Shown here: positions 23,636 through 31,841 of the stretch, piece by piece
Layout of the letters: each line of letters begins with the position of its first letter
Numbering within the stretch: position 1 is the stretch's first letter
Assembly (NCBI RefSeq): GCF_029893355.1
Contig: NZ_JARZAI010000023.1
Span: 62,001-126,000, forward strand
Source of the DNA: Kitasatospora sp. MAA4
Lineage (GTDB): Bacteria > Actinomycetota > Actinomycetes > Streptomycetales > Streptomycetaceae
Reading direction: 5' to 3'
DNA: 64,000 nucleotides
Program-made: the position numbers and the translations under genes
Notes under the pieces: model-generated
Database searches by the model: none
What the model saw: only the letters and a program-made list of their open reading frames with translations
Told to the model about the DNA's origin: nothing

Positions 23636-25159
23636 TCAGCGCTGGACGGCCACCGCGTAGCGCTCCAGCTCGGCGGCCAGCTCGGCGGCCACCTTGGCGC
23701 GCAGCAGCGTGCCGTCGCCGGTGTGCTCGGTCTCCAGCAGCTCACCCTCGGCGTGCACCCGGGAGACCAGGTCACCGCGGGTGTAGGGGACCAGCGCGTG
23801 CACCTCGACAGCGGGCCGCGGCAGCTCGTCGTCGATCAGCTTGAGCAGCTCGTCCATGCCCAGACCGGTACGGGCGGAGACCACGATCGCGTGCGGCTCG
23901 CGGCGCAGCAGGCGCTGCAGCACGTGCGGGTCGGCGGCGTCTGCCTTGTTGATGACCACGATCTCCGGCACGTGCTGCGCGTCGACCGAGACGATCACCT
24001 CGCGGACCGCCGCCAGCTGGGTCTCCGGCTCGGGGTGCGAGCCGTCCACCACGTGCAGGATGAGGTCGGCGTCCGCGACCTCCTCCATGGTCGAGCGGAA
24101 GGCCTCGACCAGATGGTGCGGCAGGTGCCGGACGAAGCCCACCGTGTCGGCCAGCGTGTAGAGCCGCCCGCCCGGGGTCTGCGCGCGGCGGACGGTCGGG
24201 TCCAGGGTGGCGAACAGCGAGTTCTCCACCAGGACGCCGGCGCCGGTGAGGCGGTTGAGCAGCGAGGACTTGCCGGCGTTGGTGTAGCCGGCGATCGCGA
24301 CCGAGGGAACCTGGTGGCGCTTGCGCTCCTGGCGCTTGGTGTCCCGGCCCTTCTTCATGTCGGCGATCTCCCGGCGGAGCTTCGCCATCTTCTCGCGGAT
24401 CCGGCGCCGGTCGGTCTCGATCTTGGTCTCACCCGGACCACGGGTGGCCATACCGCCGCCACCGCCGGCCGAGGAGCCGCCGCCACCACCCATCTGACGG
24501 GAGAGCGAGGCACCCCAGCCGCGCAGGCGCGGCAGCATGTACTGCATCTGGGCGAGCGAGACCTGCGCCTTGCCCTCTCGGGACTTGGCGTGCTGGGCGA
24601 AGATGTCCAGGATCAGGGCCGTCCGGTCGACGACCTTGACCTTGACCACGTCCTCCAGGTGGATCAGCTGGCCCGGGGTGAGCTCACCGTCGCAGACCAC
24701 GGTGTCGGCGCCGGTGCTCGCGACGATGTCGCGCAGCTCCTTGGCCTTGCCGGAGCCGATGTAGGTGGCGGCGTCGGGCTTGTCGCGGCGCTGGATCACG
24801 CCGTCGAGCACCTCGGAACCGGCCGTCTCGGCGAGGGCGGCGAGCTCGGCGAGCGAGTTCTCCGCCTCCTGGACGCTGCCGTCCGTCCAGACGCCGACCA
24901 GCACCACGCGCTCCAGGCGCAGCTGGCGGTACTCGACCTCGGTGACGTCCTGGAGCTCGGTGGACAGGCCGGCGACGCGGCGCAGCGAGGCGCGGTCGCT
25001 GCGGTCGTACTGGTCGCCGTCGTAGCTGTGGCCGAAGTCCTCGTCGATCGCCGCAAGGTCCTCGTCCATCAGGGCATCGGCCCGGAGGTCAGCGGGTCGG
25101 CGGGAACTGCGGCCGGCGGACTCGCTGGATTCGTCGCGGGTGTCGAACGTGGAGGTCAT
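23636..25159 (-). CDS. hflX: Ribosome-associated GTPase HflX
   Basis: GTPase of the Obg-HflX group that rescues or splits stalled ribosomes under stress, 507 residues. The N-terminal HflX domain includes the conserved glycine loop MGGGGGSSAGGGGG and GPGETKIETDRRRI. The G domain has G1 GYTNAGKSS, G2 ATLDPTVR, G3 DTVGFVRHLP and G4 VINKAD. The N-terminus of about 60 residues is acidic and charged, longer than in E. coli. The ATG at 25159 is preceded by AAGGA and lies 15 bases after the rshA stop, so the two are probably co-transcribed. The terminator at 23583-23630 follows it. Confidence 0.95.
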   Translation of the reverse strand: MTSTFDTRDESSESAGRSSRRPADLRADALMDEDLAAIDEDFGHSYDGDQYDRSDRASLRRVAGLSTELQDVTEVEYRQLRLERVVLVGVWTDGSVQEAENSLAELAALAETAGSEVLDGVIQRRDKPDAATYIGSGKAKELRDIVASTGADTVVCDGELTPGQLIHLEDVVKVKVVDRTALILDIFAQHAKSREGKAQVSLAQMQYMLPRLRGWGASLSRQMGGGGGSSAGGGGGMATRGPGETKIETDRRRIREKMAKLRREIADMKKGRDTKRQERKRHQVPSVAIAGYTNAGKSSLLNRLTGAGVLVENSLFATLDPTVRRAQTPGGRLYTLADTVGFVRHLPHHLVEAFRSTMEEVADADLILHVVDGSHPEPETQLAAVREVIVSVDAQHVPEIVVINKADAADPHVLQRLLRREPHAIVVSARTGLGMDELLKLIDDELPRPAVEVHALVPYTRGDLVSRVHAEGELLETEHTGDGTLLRAKVAAELAAELERYAVAVQR

Positions 25160-25174
25160 CGTGTCCTTAGCTGG

Positions 25175-27514
25175 CTACTGGTGGTGGGCGTCCGGTGCCC
25201 CACTCGTCCCTGAGAACGCGGCGGGGTCACCGTGAATTCCCCACGATGGTCGCACGGGCGGTGCGGCCTGGTCACCAGTATTTACCACCGTGCCGCGACT
25301 GTGCGGGCGCAGCCGCGGCGGCCTGGGCGCCTCCTCGAGCCCGGGGCGGCGCACGTCGTAGACGCCGGAGACCCGGAGCATGGCGCGCATCACCACCGGC
25401 AGCGTCTGGGCGTCCGGCAGCTCGACGGTGTAGGTGTGGCGGACCCGCAGCTCCTGCGGCGGCTCGACCACCGCCGAGACGATGTCCAGGCCGGTGGCGG
25501 ACATCGCGGCGGTCAGGTCGGCCAGCAGCCGGGGCCGGTTCAGCGCCTCGGCCTGCAGGGTGACCCGGTAGGTCACCGGCCGGTCGGTCGGCGCACCGGC
25601 GCCGGGGGCCCAGCCGAGCTGGACGGGCCCGCGCCCGGACGTGCGCATCCGCTCTCCGGTAGGGCAGTCGGCCCGGTGCACGGCGATCGAGCCGCCGCGG
25701 ATCTCGAAACCGGTGACCTGGTCCGGTGGAACCGGGGTGCAGCAGCGCGCCAGCCGGACGGCCGCCCGCGGGTGCCCGGGGACGAGCACCGGGCGCGACC
25801 GCCCGCCCGGCACCCGGCCCGGCTCCTGAGCGGGGGCAGCGGGCGGTGCCGACGGCTCCAAGGGCTCGGATGCCTCGTCGGCGTGCGCGGGGTGCTCGGC
25901 GAGCCAGCGTTCGATGGCGATCCGGGCCCCCGCCGTGCGCGCGTGCTCCAGCCACTGCGGGCTCGGCCCGGAGGGCTCGCCCTCCCCCGGCGGGTGCACC
26001 GCCTCGGTGAGGATGCCCACCACGTCCCCGTCGCCCAGCGGCGTGGAGAGCGCGACCAGCCGGCCGTTGACCCGCGCGCCGATACAGCGGTGGCCGATCT
26101 GCTCGCCGAGCTGGTACGCCGCGTCCACGCAGCTGGCCCCGGCCGGCAGCACGACGGTGTCGCCCTCCTCGGTGACGGCGGTGATCTCCCGGTCGCCGGA
26201 GAGGTCGGCGGTCAGGGTGGACCAGAAGGCGTCCGGGTCGGGCGTCTCCTGCTGCCACTCCAGCAGGCGGCTGAGCCAGCCCGGCCTGGCCGGGTCGGTG
26301 CCGTCCAGCTCGTCCCCCTCACCGCCCGGTTGCTCGAAACCCGACGCCTGCGGGCTGCCGAGCGCGACCACGCCGAACTCGGCGACCCGGTGCATCTGCG
26401 GGGTGCGGACCAGCACCTCGACCGCGGCGCCGTCGACCGAGACCGCCGTGTGCAGCGACTGGTAGAGGTTGAACTTGGGTGCCGCCACGAAGTCGGTGAA
26501 CTCGCCGGGCAGCGGGGTCCAGCAGGTGTGCAACTCGCCGAGGACGGCGTAGCAGTCGGCGTTCTCCTCGACCACCACCAGCAGCCGGGCGAAGTCCGCC
26601 GGGTGCGCCGGCGACGGACCGGTGGCGGCGCCGCGCTTGAGCAGCATCCGGTGCACCGACACGCAGTGCCGCGGCCGGACGGTGACCTCGGCCGCCACCC
26701 CGGCCTCGGCCAGCTGACGGCGCAGCGCGAGGGCGAACGGGGGGAGCAGCTCGTCCTGTTCCGCCTCGTGGCCGGCCACCAGCGCACGGGTGCGGGCGTA
26801 CTCCTCGGGGTGCAGGGTGGCGAAGACGATGTCCTCGAGCTCGGTCTTGACCACCTGGATGCCCAGCCGCTCGGCCAGCGGGATCAGCACGTCACGGGTG
26901 ACCTTGGCGATCCGGACCTGGCTGGCGGGCTTCATGTGACGGATCGTCCGCATGTTGTGCAGCCGGTCGGCGAGTTTGATCACCATGACCCGGACGTCGT
27001 CGCCGGTGGCGACCAGCATCTTGCGGAAGGTCTCCGCCTCGGCCGCCGCGCCGAAGTCCACCTTCTCCAACTTGGTGACGCCGTCGACCAGATAGGCCAC
27101 CTCGGGGCCGAAGTGGGCGGCGACCTGATCGAGCGTCACCTCGGTGTCCTCCACGGTGTCGTGCAGGAGCGAGGCGACCAGGGTGGTGGTCTCGGCGCCG
27201 AGCTGAGCCAGGATCATGGTGACGGCCAGCGGGTGCGTGATGAACGGCTCGCCGCTCTTGCGCTTCTGGCCGCGGTGGCTGGCCTCGGCCGTCCGGTAGG
27301 CGCGGCTGAGCAACGCGAGGTCGGCCTGCGGATGGTGGCGGCGGTGCGCCTGGACGATCGGCTCGATGGCGTCCGGCACCGGCGGGCGGCCGGTGGCGAG
27401 CAGGGCCGCGCGCCCGGCCCGGCCGAGTGCGGCACGGCCGAGGCGGCGTCTGGTCTGCGGGGGCGCGGGCGGGGTGGGCTGGCCGGTCTGTGGCCGGCCG
27501 GTCTCGACGGTCAT
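25175..27514 (-). CDS. rshA: RelA/SpoT homologue RshA with intact hydrolase and divergent synthetase motifs
   Basis: Member of the (p)ppGpp synthetase/hydrolase family, 779 residues. The HD hydrolase domain is intact: ITHPLAV near 92-98, LLHDTVED at 116-123, and KLADRLHNMRT at 180-190. The synthetase region at about 278-385 is aberrant: RPRHCVSV instead of RPKHxYS, ADFARLL at 306-312 where active enzymes have HDLVGIR, and no HW-YK element after MHRVAEFG. A TGS domain (about 455-515) and a C-terminal ACT domain follow. The ATG at 27514 sits behind GGAGG. It is probably hydrolase-biased, though family members with altered motifs can keep some synthesis. The name follows the second relA-like gene of S. 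coelicolor. Confidence 0.88.
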   Translation of the reverse strand: MTVETGRPQTGQPTPPAPPQTRRRLGRAALGRAGRAALLATGRPPVPDAIEPIVQAHRRHHPQADLALLSRAYRTAEASHRGQKRKSGEPFITHPLAVTMILAQLGAETTTLVASLLHDTVEDTEVTLDQVAAHFGPEVAYLVDGVTKLEKVDFGAAAEAETFRKMLVATGDDVRVMVIKLADRLHNMRTIRHMKPASQVRIAKVTRDVLIPLAERLGIQVVKTELEDIVFATLHPEEYARTRALVAGHEAEQDELLPPFALALRRQLAEAGVAAEVTVRPRHCVSVHRMLLKRGAATGPSPAHPADFARLLVVVEENADCYAVLGELHTCWTPLPGEFTDFVAAPKFNLYQSLHTAVSVDGAAVEVLVRTPQMHRVAEFGVVALGSPQASGFEQPGGEGDELDGTDPARPGWLSRLLEWQQETPDPDAFWSTLTADLSGDREITAVTEEGDTVVLPAGASCVDAAYQLGEQIGHRCIGARVNGRLVALSTPLGDGDVVGILTEAVHPPGEGEPSGPSPQWLEHARTAGARIAIERWLAEHPAHADEASEPLEPSAPPAAPAQEPGRVPGGRSRPVLVPGHPRAAVRLARCCTPVPPDQVTGFEIRGGSIAVHRADCPTGERMRTSGRGPVQLGWAPGAGAPTDRPVTYRVTLQAEALNRPRLLADLTAAMSATGLDIVSAVVEPPQELRVRHTYTVELPDAQTLPVVMRAMLRVSGVYDVRRPGLEEAPRPPRLRPHSRGTVVNTGDQAAPPVRPSWGIHGDPAAFSGTSGAPDAHHQ

Positions 27515-27580
27515 GGCAACCTCCGGCAGCGGGCACCGGAGCGACGACTGCCCCGGTGGTCCATGCTACCGAGGACAACA

Positions 27581-27653
27581 CGTTCCGCGAGGCTGCGCTT
27601 CCGGTCTGTCATCCGGATCACCCGAACGGGCGGATTCGCAGCCCCGCGGAACG
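27581..27653. repeat. Large imperfect inverted repeat between dapF and rshA
   Basis: Arms 27581-27597 and 27637-27653 pair as 9 + 7 base pairs around one mismatch, leaving a 39-base loop. It lies 16 bases past the dapF stop and about 65 bases before the rshA start, in the direction of transcription. The long loop makes a simple terminator less likely; it may be a leaky terminator or a leader structure for rshA. Confidence 0.5.
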
Positions 27654-27669
27654 GGGTAAAGGGTCTCCC

Positions 27670-28563
27670 TTACAGCCAGGTCGGGTCGAAGGTACCGCTC
27701 GCCACGATCACCGCGGGCCCGGTCATCTCGACTCGGCCGTCCGGGTGCTCGGTGATCACCAGGCGCCCGCCGGGCAGGTCGACCGTGTAGCTGACGGGCT
27801 GTCCGGTGACCGCCGGGTCGACGCCGTCCCGGCGGGCCGCGGCGACGGCCACCGCGCAGGCGCCGGTCCCGCAGGAACGGGTCTCGCCGGAGCCGCGCTC
27901 GTGCACCCGCATCGCCACGTGCCGCTCGCCGCGGTCGACCACGAACTCGACGTTGACGCCCTGCGGGTAGACCCCCTCCGGGGCGACCAGCGGCGCGTCG
28001 AACAGGCTGCCGGCCTCGGCGAGGTCCGCGACGAAGGCGACCGCGTGCGGATTGCCCATGTTGACGTTGCGGGCCGGCCAGTGCCGCTCCCCCACCGTCA
28101 CCTCGATGCCGTCCGGGCCGGGCAGCGCGACGCGGCCCATCTCCACGGTGATCTCGCCGGGCGCGCCGTCCGGCCCGTCCTCGGCGACCAGCGCCCGGCG
28201 CAGGCCGGCCCGGGTGGCCACCGCGATCGGACCCGGCTCGGCCAGTCCGGCGTGCACCAGGTAGCGGGCGAAGACCCGGACGCCGTTGCCGCACATCTCG
28301 GCGATGCTGCCGTCGGAGTTGCGGTAGTCCATGAACCATTCGGCCTGGTCGGCCAGGGCCACCGAGGCCTCGTCCTTGGCCGCGCGGACCACCCGCAGCA
28401 GGCCGTCCCCGCCGAGGCCGGCCCGCCGGTCGCAGAGCCGGGCCACCTCCTCGGGACCCAGGTCGAGCAGGCCGTCCGGGTCGGGGAGGATCACGAAGTC
28501 GTTCTCGGTGCCGTGTCCCTTGAGGAAGGGGAGGCCGCTGGGTCGCTGAGTGGTTTCGCTCAC
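27670..28563 (-). CDS. dapF: Diaminopimelate epimerase
   Basis: Converts LL- to meso-diaminopimelate for lysine and peptidoglycan, 297 residues. The two catalytic Cys regions are present: NSDGSIAEMCGNGVRVFARY (about 82-101) and RGSGETRSCGTGACA (about 219-233). Substrate-binding NVNMGNPHA lies between. The GTG at 28563 is the only reasonable start; its ribosome site is weak. It is 34 bases downstream of a small membrane protein gene. Its TAA stop is followed by the inverted repeat at 27581-27653. Streptomycetes use LL-diaminopimelate in the vegetative wall, so the product mainly feeds lysine. Confidence 0.96.
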   Translation of the reverse strand: MSETTQRPSGLPFLKGHGTENDFVILPDPDGLLDLGPEEVARLCDRRAGLGGDGLLRVVRAAKDEASVALADQAEWFMDYRNSDGSIAEMCGNGVRVFARYLVHAGLAEPGPIAVATRAGLRRALVAEDGPDGAPGEITVEMGRVALPGPDGIEVTVGERHWPARNVNMGNPHAVAFVADLAEAGSLFDAPLVAPEGVYPQGVNVEFVVDRGERHVAMRVHERGSGETRSCGTGACAVAVAAARRDGVDPAVTGQPVSYTVDLPGGRLVITEHPDGRVEMTGPAVIVASGTFDPTWL

Positions 28564-28597
28564 CCTGCCGATGGTACTGACCGGCCGCGGGGCGGCG

Positions 28598-29068
28598 TCA
28601 GCCGCGCAGGTGGACGACGCGCCAGACGGCCAGCGCGAGTGCCGCGCAGACGATCAGGGTGTAGACCACGATGGACCGCCAGCTCGCGCGCCGACCGGAG
28701 CCCCGGCGGGGCAGCCCGGGCCAGGCGTAGCCGGCGCGTCTGGCCGCCATCGCGCCCCAGCCGAGCGAGGCGGCGGTGAGCAGCAGGCCGAGCATCGCGA
28801 CCATGGCGGCGCCGCTGCCCGAACCGAAGGCCAACGGGAAGGCGAACATCAGCGAGCCGACGATGCCGATCACTGCTATCGGCAGGATCTGCCACCAGCG
28901 CAGCCGGCGGCGCGGGCGGATCTCCCGTTCGAGCAGCGGGGAGTCGTCCGGCAGACCGCGCGGTGCGTCGGGGTCCGCGGCGAGCAGCAGCTCGGGCGAG
29001 GGCAGCACGAAGGGTTCGTCCGCAGCGAGGCGGAACTGCTCGGTTTCAGGGCCGGGACCCGTGGACAC
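28598..29068 (-). CDS. Small membrane protein of unknown function
   Basis: 156 residues from a GTG at 29068 that follows GGGGAGG. The first 70 residues are acidic and soluble (DEPFVLPSPELLLAAD), followed by an RPRRRLRWW basic patch. Three hydrophobic segments follow: WWQILPIAVIGIVGSLMFAF, AAMVAMLGLLLTAASLGWG and SIVVYTLIVCAALALAVW, separated by an Arg-rich loop. The basic patches suggest the soluble N-terminus is cytoplasmic. It lies between miaA and dapF in the same direction. I do not recognise a family and assign no function. Confidence 0.75.
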   Translation of the reverse strand: MSTGPGPETEQFRLAADEPFVLPSPELLLAADPDAPRGLPDDSPLLEREIRPRRRLRWWQILPIAVIGIVGSLMFAFPLAFGSGSGAAMVAMLGLLLTAASLGWGAMAARRAGYAWPGLPRRGSGRRASWRSIVVYTLIVCAALALAVWRVVHLRG

Positions 29069-29244
29069 GCGGCCTCCCCTGACAGTTCGACGCGAGTACG
29101 AACTCTCGAACGGCGGGACCGGCCCGCGCGACTGGCCCCTCTTGGGTTCGATAATGGCATGTCTCGGCTCGCTCACAGCGCGTAGCGCGGGTCACCGGAT
29201 GATCCGTGGCCAGGACGTGATCCGCCTGTAACACCCGCCTCGCC

Positions 29245-29274
29245 GTGCACCTGCAGACGCGTGAGCAGGTGCAC
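29245..29274. terminator. Possible hairpin terminator downstream of miaA
   Basis: A 10-base-pair stem (29245-29254 with 29265-29274) with a 10-base loop lies about 46 bases past the miaA stop, in its direction of transcription. No T-tract follows, so it may be weak or may only mark the gap before the small membrane protein gene. Confidence 0.4.
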
Positions 29275-29319
29275 CGGCGGATGGCCGGATCCGGTCGCCG
29301 GAACCGGCCGGACGCCGGC

Positions 29320-30255
29320 TCAGGATGCCGCGCCGATCAGTTCCAGCGAGCGTTCCAGCAGGTCGGCGGGGTCCGCTCCGGCGGGCCTGGCGAGCCAGTG
29401 GATCCGGTCGTCCCGGCGGAACCAGGACTCCTGACGGCGTGCGAACCGCTTGGTGGCGCGCACGGTCTCCTCGCGCGCCGCCCAGTCGGTGCACTCGCCC
29501 GCGAAGTGCGCGAGCACCTGCTGGTAACCGAGCGCCCTACTGGCCGTCAGGCCCTCGCGCAGTCCGGCCGATTCCAGCGCGCGGACCTCGTCCAGCAGAC
29601 CCGCCTCCCACATCCGGTCGACCCGCAGCGCGATCCGGGCGTCGAGTTCGGGCCGCGGCACGGCCACCCCGATCTGGACCGCCCGGTAGACCGCCGTGTT
29701 GCTGGGCAGGCTCGCGGTGAACGGCCGGCCGGTGATCTCGATGACCTCCAGCGCCCGGACGATCCGCCGCCCGTTACTGGTCAGGATGGCGGCCGCGGCG
29801 GCCGGGTCGAGCGCGGCCAGTCGGGCGTGCAGGACGGCCGGGCCCTCGGCGGCCAGCTCGTCCTCCAGCCGGGCACGGACGGCCGGATCGGTGCCCGGGA
29901 ACTCCATCTCGTCGATCGCCGCGCGGACGTACAGGCCCGAGCCGCCGACCAGCACCGGCGTGCGCCCGGCCGCCAGCAGCCGGTCGATCTCGGCCCGGGC
30001 CAGGCGCTGGTACTCGGCGACGCTCGCGGCCTCGGTCACCTCCCAGACGTCCAGCAGGTGGTGCGGGATGCCGCCGCGCTCGGCGGTGGTGAGCTTGGCG
30101 GTGCCGATGTCCATGCCCCGGTAGAGCTGCATCGAGTCGGTGTTGATCACTTCGCCGCCGAGCGCCCGCGCCAGGGCGACGGCCAGGTCGGACTTGCCGG
30201 CCGCGGTCGCACCGACCACCGAGACCACCGGGAGGGGGGAAAGAGAGCTGCTCAC
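29320..30255 (-). CDS. miaA: tRNA dimethylallyltransferase MiaA
   Basis: Adds a dimethylallyl group to A37 of tRNAs that read UNN codons, 311 residues. P-loop GATAAGKSDLA at about 13-23, the substrate strand DSMQLYRGMDIGTAKLT, GGSGLYVRA, and the C-terminal ATKRFARRQESWFRRD, all diagnostic. The start was set to GTG at 30255, just ahead of the conserved beta strand; an upstream in-frame GTG at 30348 would add 31 residues of non-conserved sequence. Its product is the substrate for MiaB encoded at 31842-33335. Confidence 0.95.
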   Translation of the reverse strand: MSSSLSPLPVVSVVGATAAGKSDLAVALARALGGEVINTDSMQLYRGMDIGTAKLTTAERGGIPHHLLDVWEVTEAASVAEYQRLARAEIDRLLAAGRTPVLVGGSGLYVRAAIDEMEFPGTDPAVRARLEDELAAEGPAVLHARLAALDPAAAAAILTSNGRRIVRALEVIEITGRPFTASLPSNTAVYRAVQIGVAVPRPELDARIALRVDRMWEAGLLDEVRALESAGLREGLTASRALGYQQVLAHFAGECTDWAAREETVRATKRFARRQESWFRRDDRIHWLARPAGADPADLLERSLELIGAAS

Positions 30256-30404
30256 CCGCCCAGTCTCGCAAAAGGACGGCGCCGACCCGAACGGGGGACG
30301 TGACCGGCCACCGACCCGCTCGTTGGCCGGGTGGGCGGCACCCTGCACCGGCTCGCCGCAGAACCGGCCGGGACCGCCGCAGACCGCGTAGGTTGGGAGA
30401 AGAT

Positions 30405-31058
30405 ATGAGTGTTTTGAGCTGGTTCCGCCGCCGTGGATCCGGGGTACGGGCCATCGAGGACCAGGCGGGCGGCGCGATCGCCGTCCTGGACCCGCAGGAC
30501 CGGACCGAGCAGGAGCCCGCCGGCGACGAGGAGCAGCAGTCGCTGCACGGCGTCCCGGCCGCCCGGACCGCCCCGGACGCCGATGTCGTGCTCGAAGCCG
30601 CGGACGCGGCGCAGAGTGGTGCGGTGGCGGACGACGAGGTGCCGGCGGAGCGGGACGAACTGATCGTCGCGGTCCCGTCCGACAGCCCGTCGGACGCCGC
30701 CGAGCTGCTCTCCGCCGCGCCCGCGGAGCTCGCGGCGGCGCAGGTCCGGGTAACGGCCGAGCACAGCCACCAGGAGAGCCGACCCGAGCGGCCCGACACA
30801 GGAGACGAAGCCATGGGCGTGATGGACAACCTCAAGGGCAAGGCCGAGGAGCTCAAGGAGAAGGCCAGCCACCTGGCCGGTCAGCACGTCGAGAAGATCG
30901 ACGAGGTGGTCGACAAGGCCGGCGAGGCGATCGACAAGGCCACCAAGGGCAAGTACAGCGACAAGATCGCCAGCGGCACGGAGAAGGCCAAGGGCGTGGT
31001 CGACGACTTCGCCGAGAAGCCGGACCGGCCCGAGCAGGGCGACACCCCGCAGTCCTGA
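30405..31058 (+). CDS. Acidic protein with C-terminal Rv0909-type antitoxin-like domain; possibly two starts
   Basis: The full frame from ATG 30405 (behind GGGAGAAG) encodes 217 residues. Residues 1-136 are acidic, Ala/Glu/Asp-rich and unlike any family I know. From residue 137 the sequence MGVMDNLKGKAEELKEKA resembles the short helical Rv0909/MT0933-type antitoxin family and continues as amphipathic Lys/Glu helices to the end. The ATG of that part (30813) is preceded by AGGAG at good spacing, so an 81-residue protein may be made separately, or instead. No toxin gene adjoins it. The antitoxin name is by family resemblance only; homologues are often lone genes. Confidence 0.65.
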   Translation: MSVLSWFRRRGSGVRAIEDQAGGAIAVLDPQDRTEQEPAGDEEQQSLHGVPAARTAPDADVVLEAADAAQSGAVADDEVPAERDELIVAVPSDSPSDAAELLSAAPAELAAAQVRVTAEHSHQESRPERPDTGDEAMGVMDNLKGKAEELKEKASHLAGQHVEKIDEVVDKAGEAIDKATKGKYSDKIASGTEKAKGVVDDFAEKPDRPEQGDTPQS

Positions 31059-31066
31059 CGTCCGAA

Positions 31067-31106
31067 CGCGGCGGGGCCGGAGAGCACGCTCTCCGACCCC
31101 GCCGCG
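31067..31106. terminator. Bidirectional hairpin terminator
   Basis: Arms at 31067-31084 and 31089-31106 form 10 + 7 base pairs around one C-A mismatch with a CACG loop. It sits between the convergent antitoxin-like gene (stop at 31058) and the dioxygenase-like gene (stop at 31110). Confidence 0.85.
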
Positions 31107-31109
31107 TCG

Positions 31110-31817
31110 TCAGCTCCAGGTGGCCACGAAGTAGCCGACCCCGTACGGCGCGTCCTCATAGCGCAGCCGGCCGCCGAGCCCGGCGTCCTGCGCGGCCCCG
31201 GCCAGCACCTGCCAGGGCGCGCGGCCCTCGGCCAGCAGAGCGGCGGAGAGCGCGGGGTCGAGGGCGGCCAGCGCGGCGGTGTCGGCCGCGCCCAGCGCCC
31301 GCGCGACCTGCGCGTCGTACGCCTCGGCCCGGTCGTCCAGGTAGCCGGGGGCCTTGACGGTGCGGCAGGCGCTGCCGTCGCCCAGTACCAGCAGTCCGAC
31401 CCGGTCCGCCAGGCCGGCCAGGCCCTTGCCCAGTCCGAGCAGCCGCTCGACGGGCGCGTCGGCCGGTACCGCACAGGCGTGCGTCGGCAGGGCGGCGCCG
31501 GCCTGGTCCAGCAGCCAGGCGCCGACGGTCAGGGCCGGGCTCAGCGGCGGCCCGTCGACCCCGCCGGAGGGCAGCCGGACGGCGAGGTCGACGCCGAAGC
31601 CGCGCAACGTGCCGGCCCCGCCCTCCGTCCACACCTCGGCCTCGGCGCCGGACCCGACCAGCACGAGCAGTTCGGGTCCGGCCGCCAGCAGCTCGGCGAC
31701 CGCCTCGGCGCAGGCCGCGCGCAGGGCGTCGAGCTCGGCTGCGGCACCCGAGGCGACCTCGGGCACCAGCAGCGGCGGACAGGGGCAGACGGCGGCGGCA
31801 ACCAGCATGTCGATCAC
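31110..31817 (-). CDS. Class III extradiol dioxygenase subunit B-like protein
   Basis: 235 residues with the LigB-like fold seen in class III ring-cleaving dioxygenases and MEMO proteins. The N-terminal strand MLVAAAVCPCPPLLVPEV and central PELLVLVGSG are characteristic, and LLVLGDGSACRTVKAPGYLDDRAEAYDAQV follows. The metal-binding His residues of true dioxygenases are not evident: the protein contains almost no His. It is therefore probably not a ring-cleaving enzyme. An alternative ATG lies three codons downstream. It lies just downstream of miaB in the same orientation's next transcription unit, separated by 24 bases, so co-transcription with miaB is likely. Confidence 0.75.
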   Translation of the reverse strand: MIDMLVAAAVCPCPPLLVPEVASGAAAELDALRAACAEAVAELLAAGPELLVLVGSGAEAEVWTEGGAGTLRGFGVDLAVRLPSGGVDGPPLSPALTVGAWLLDQAGAALPTHACAVPADAPVERLLGLGKGLAGLADRVGLLVLGDGSACRTVKAPGYLDDRAEAYDAQVARALGAADTAALAALDPALSAALLAEGRAPWQVLAGAAQDAGLGGRLRYEDAPYGVGYFVATWS

Positions 31818-31841
31818 TCTAAACCGCGAGCGGCCCCCGGA

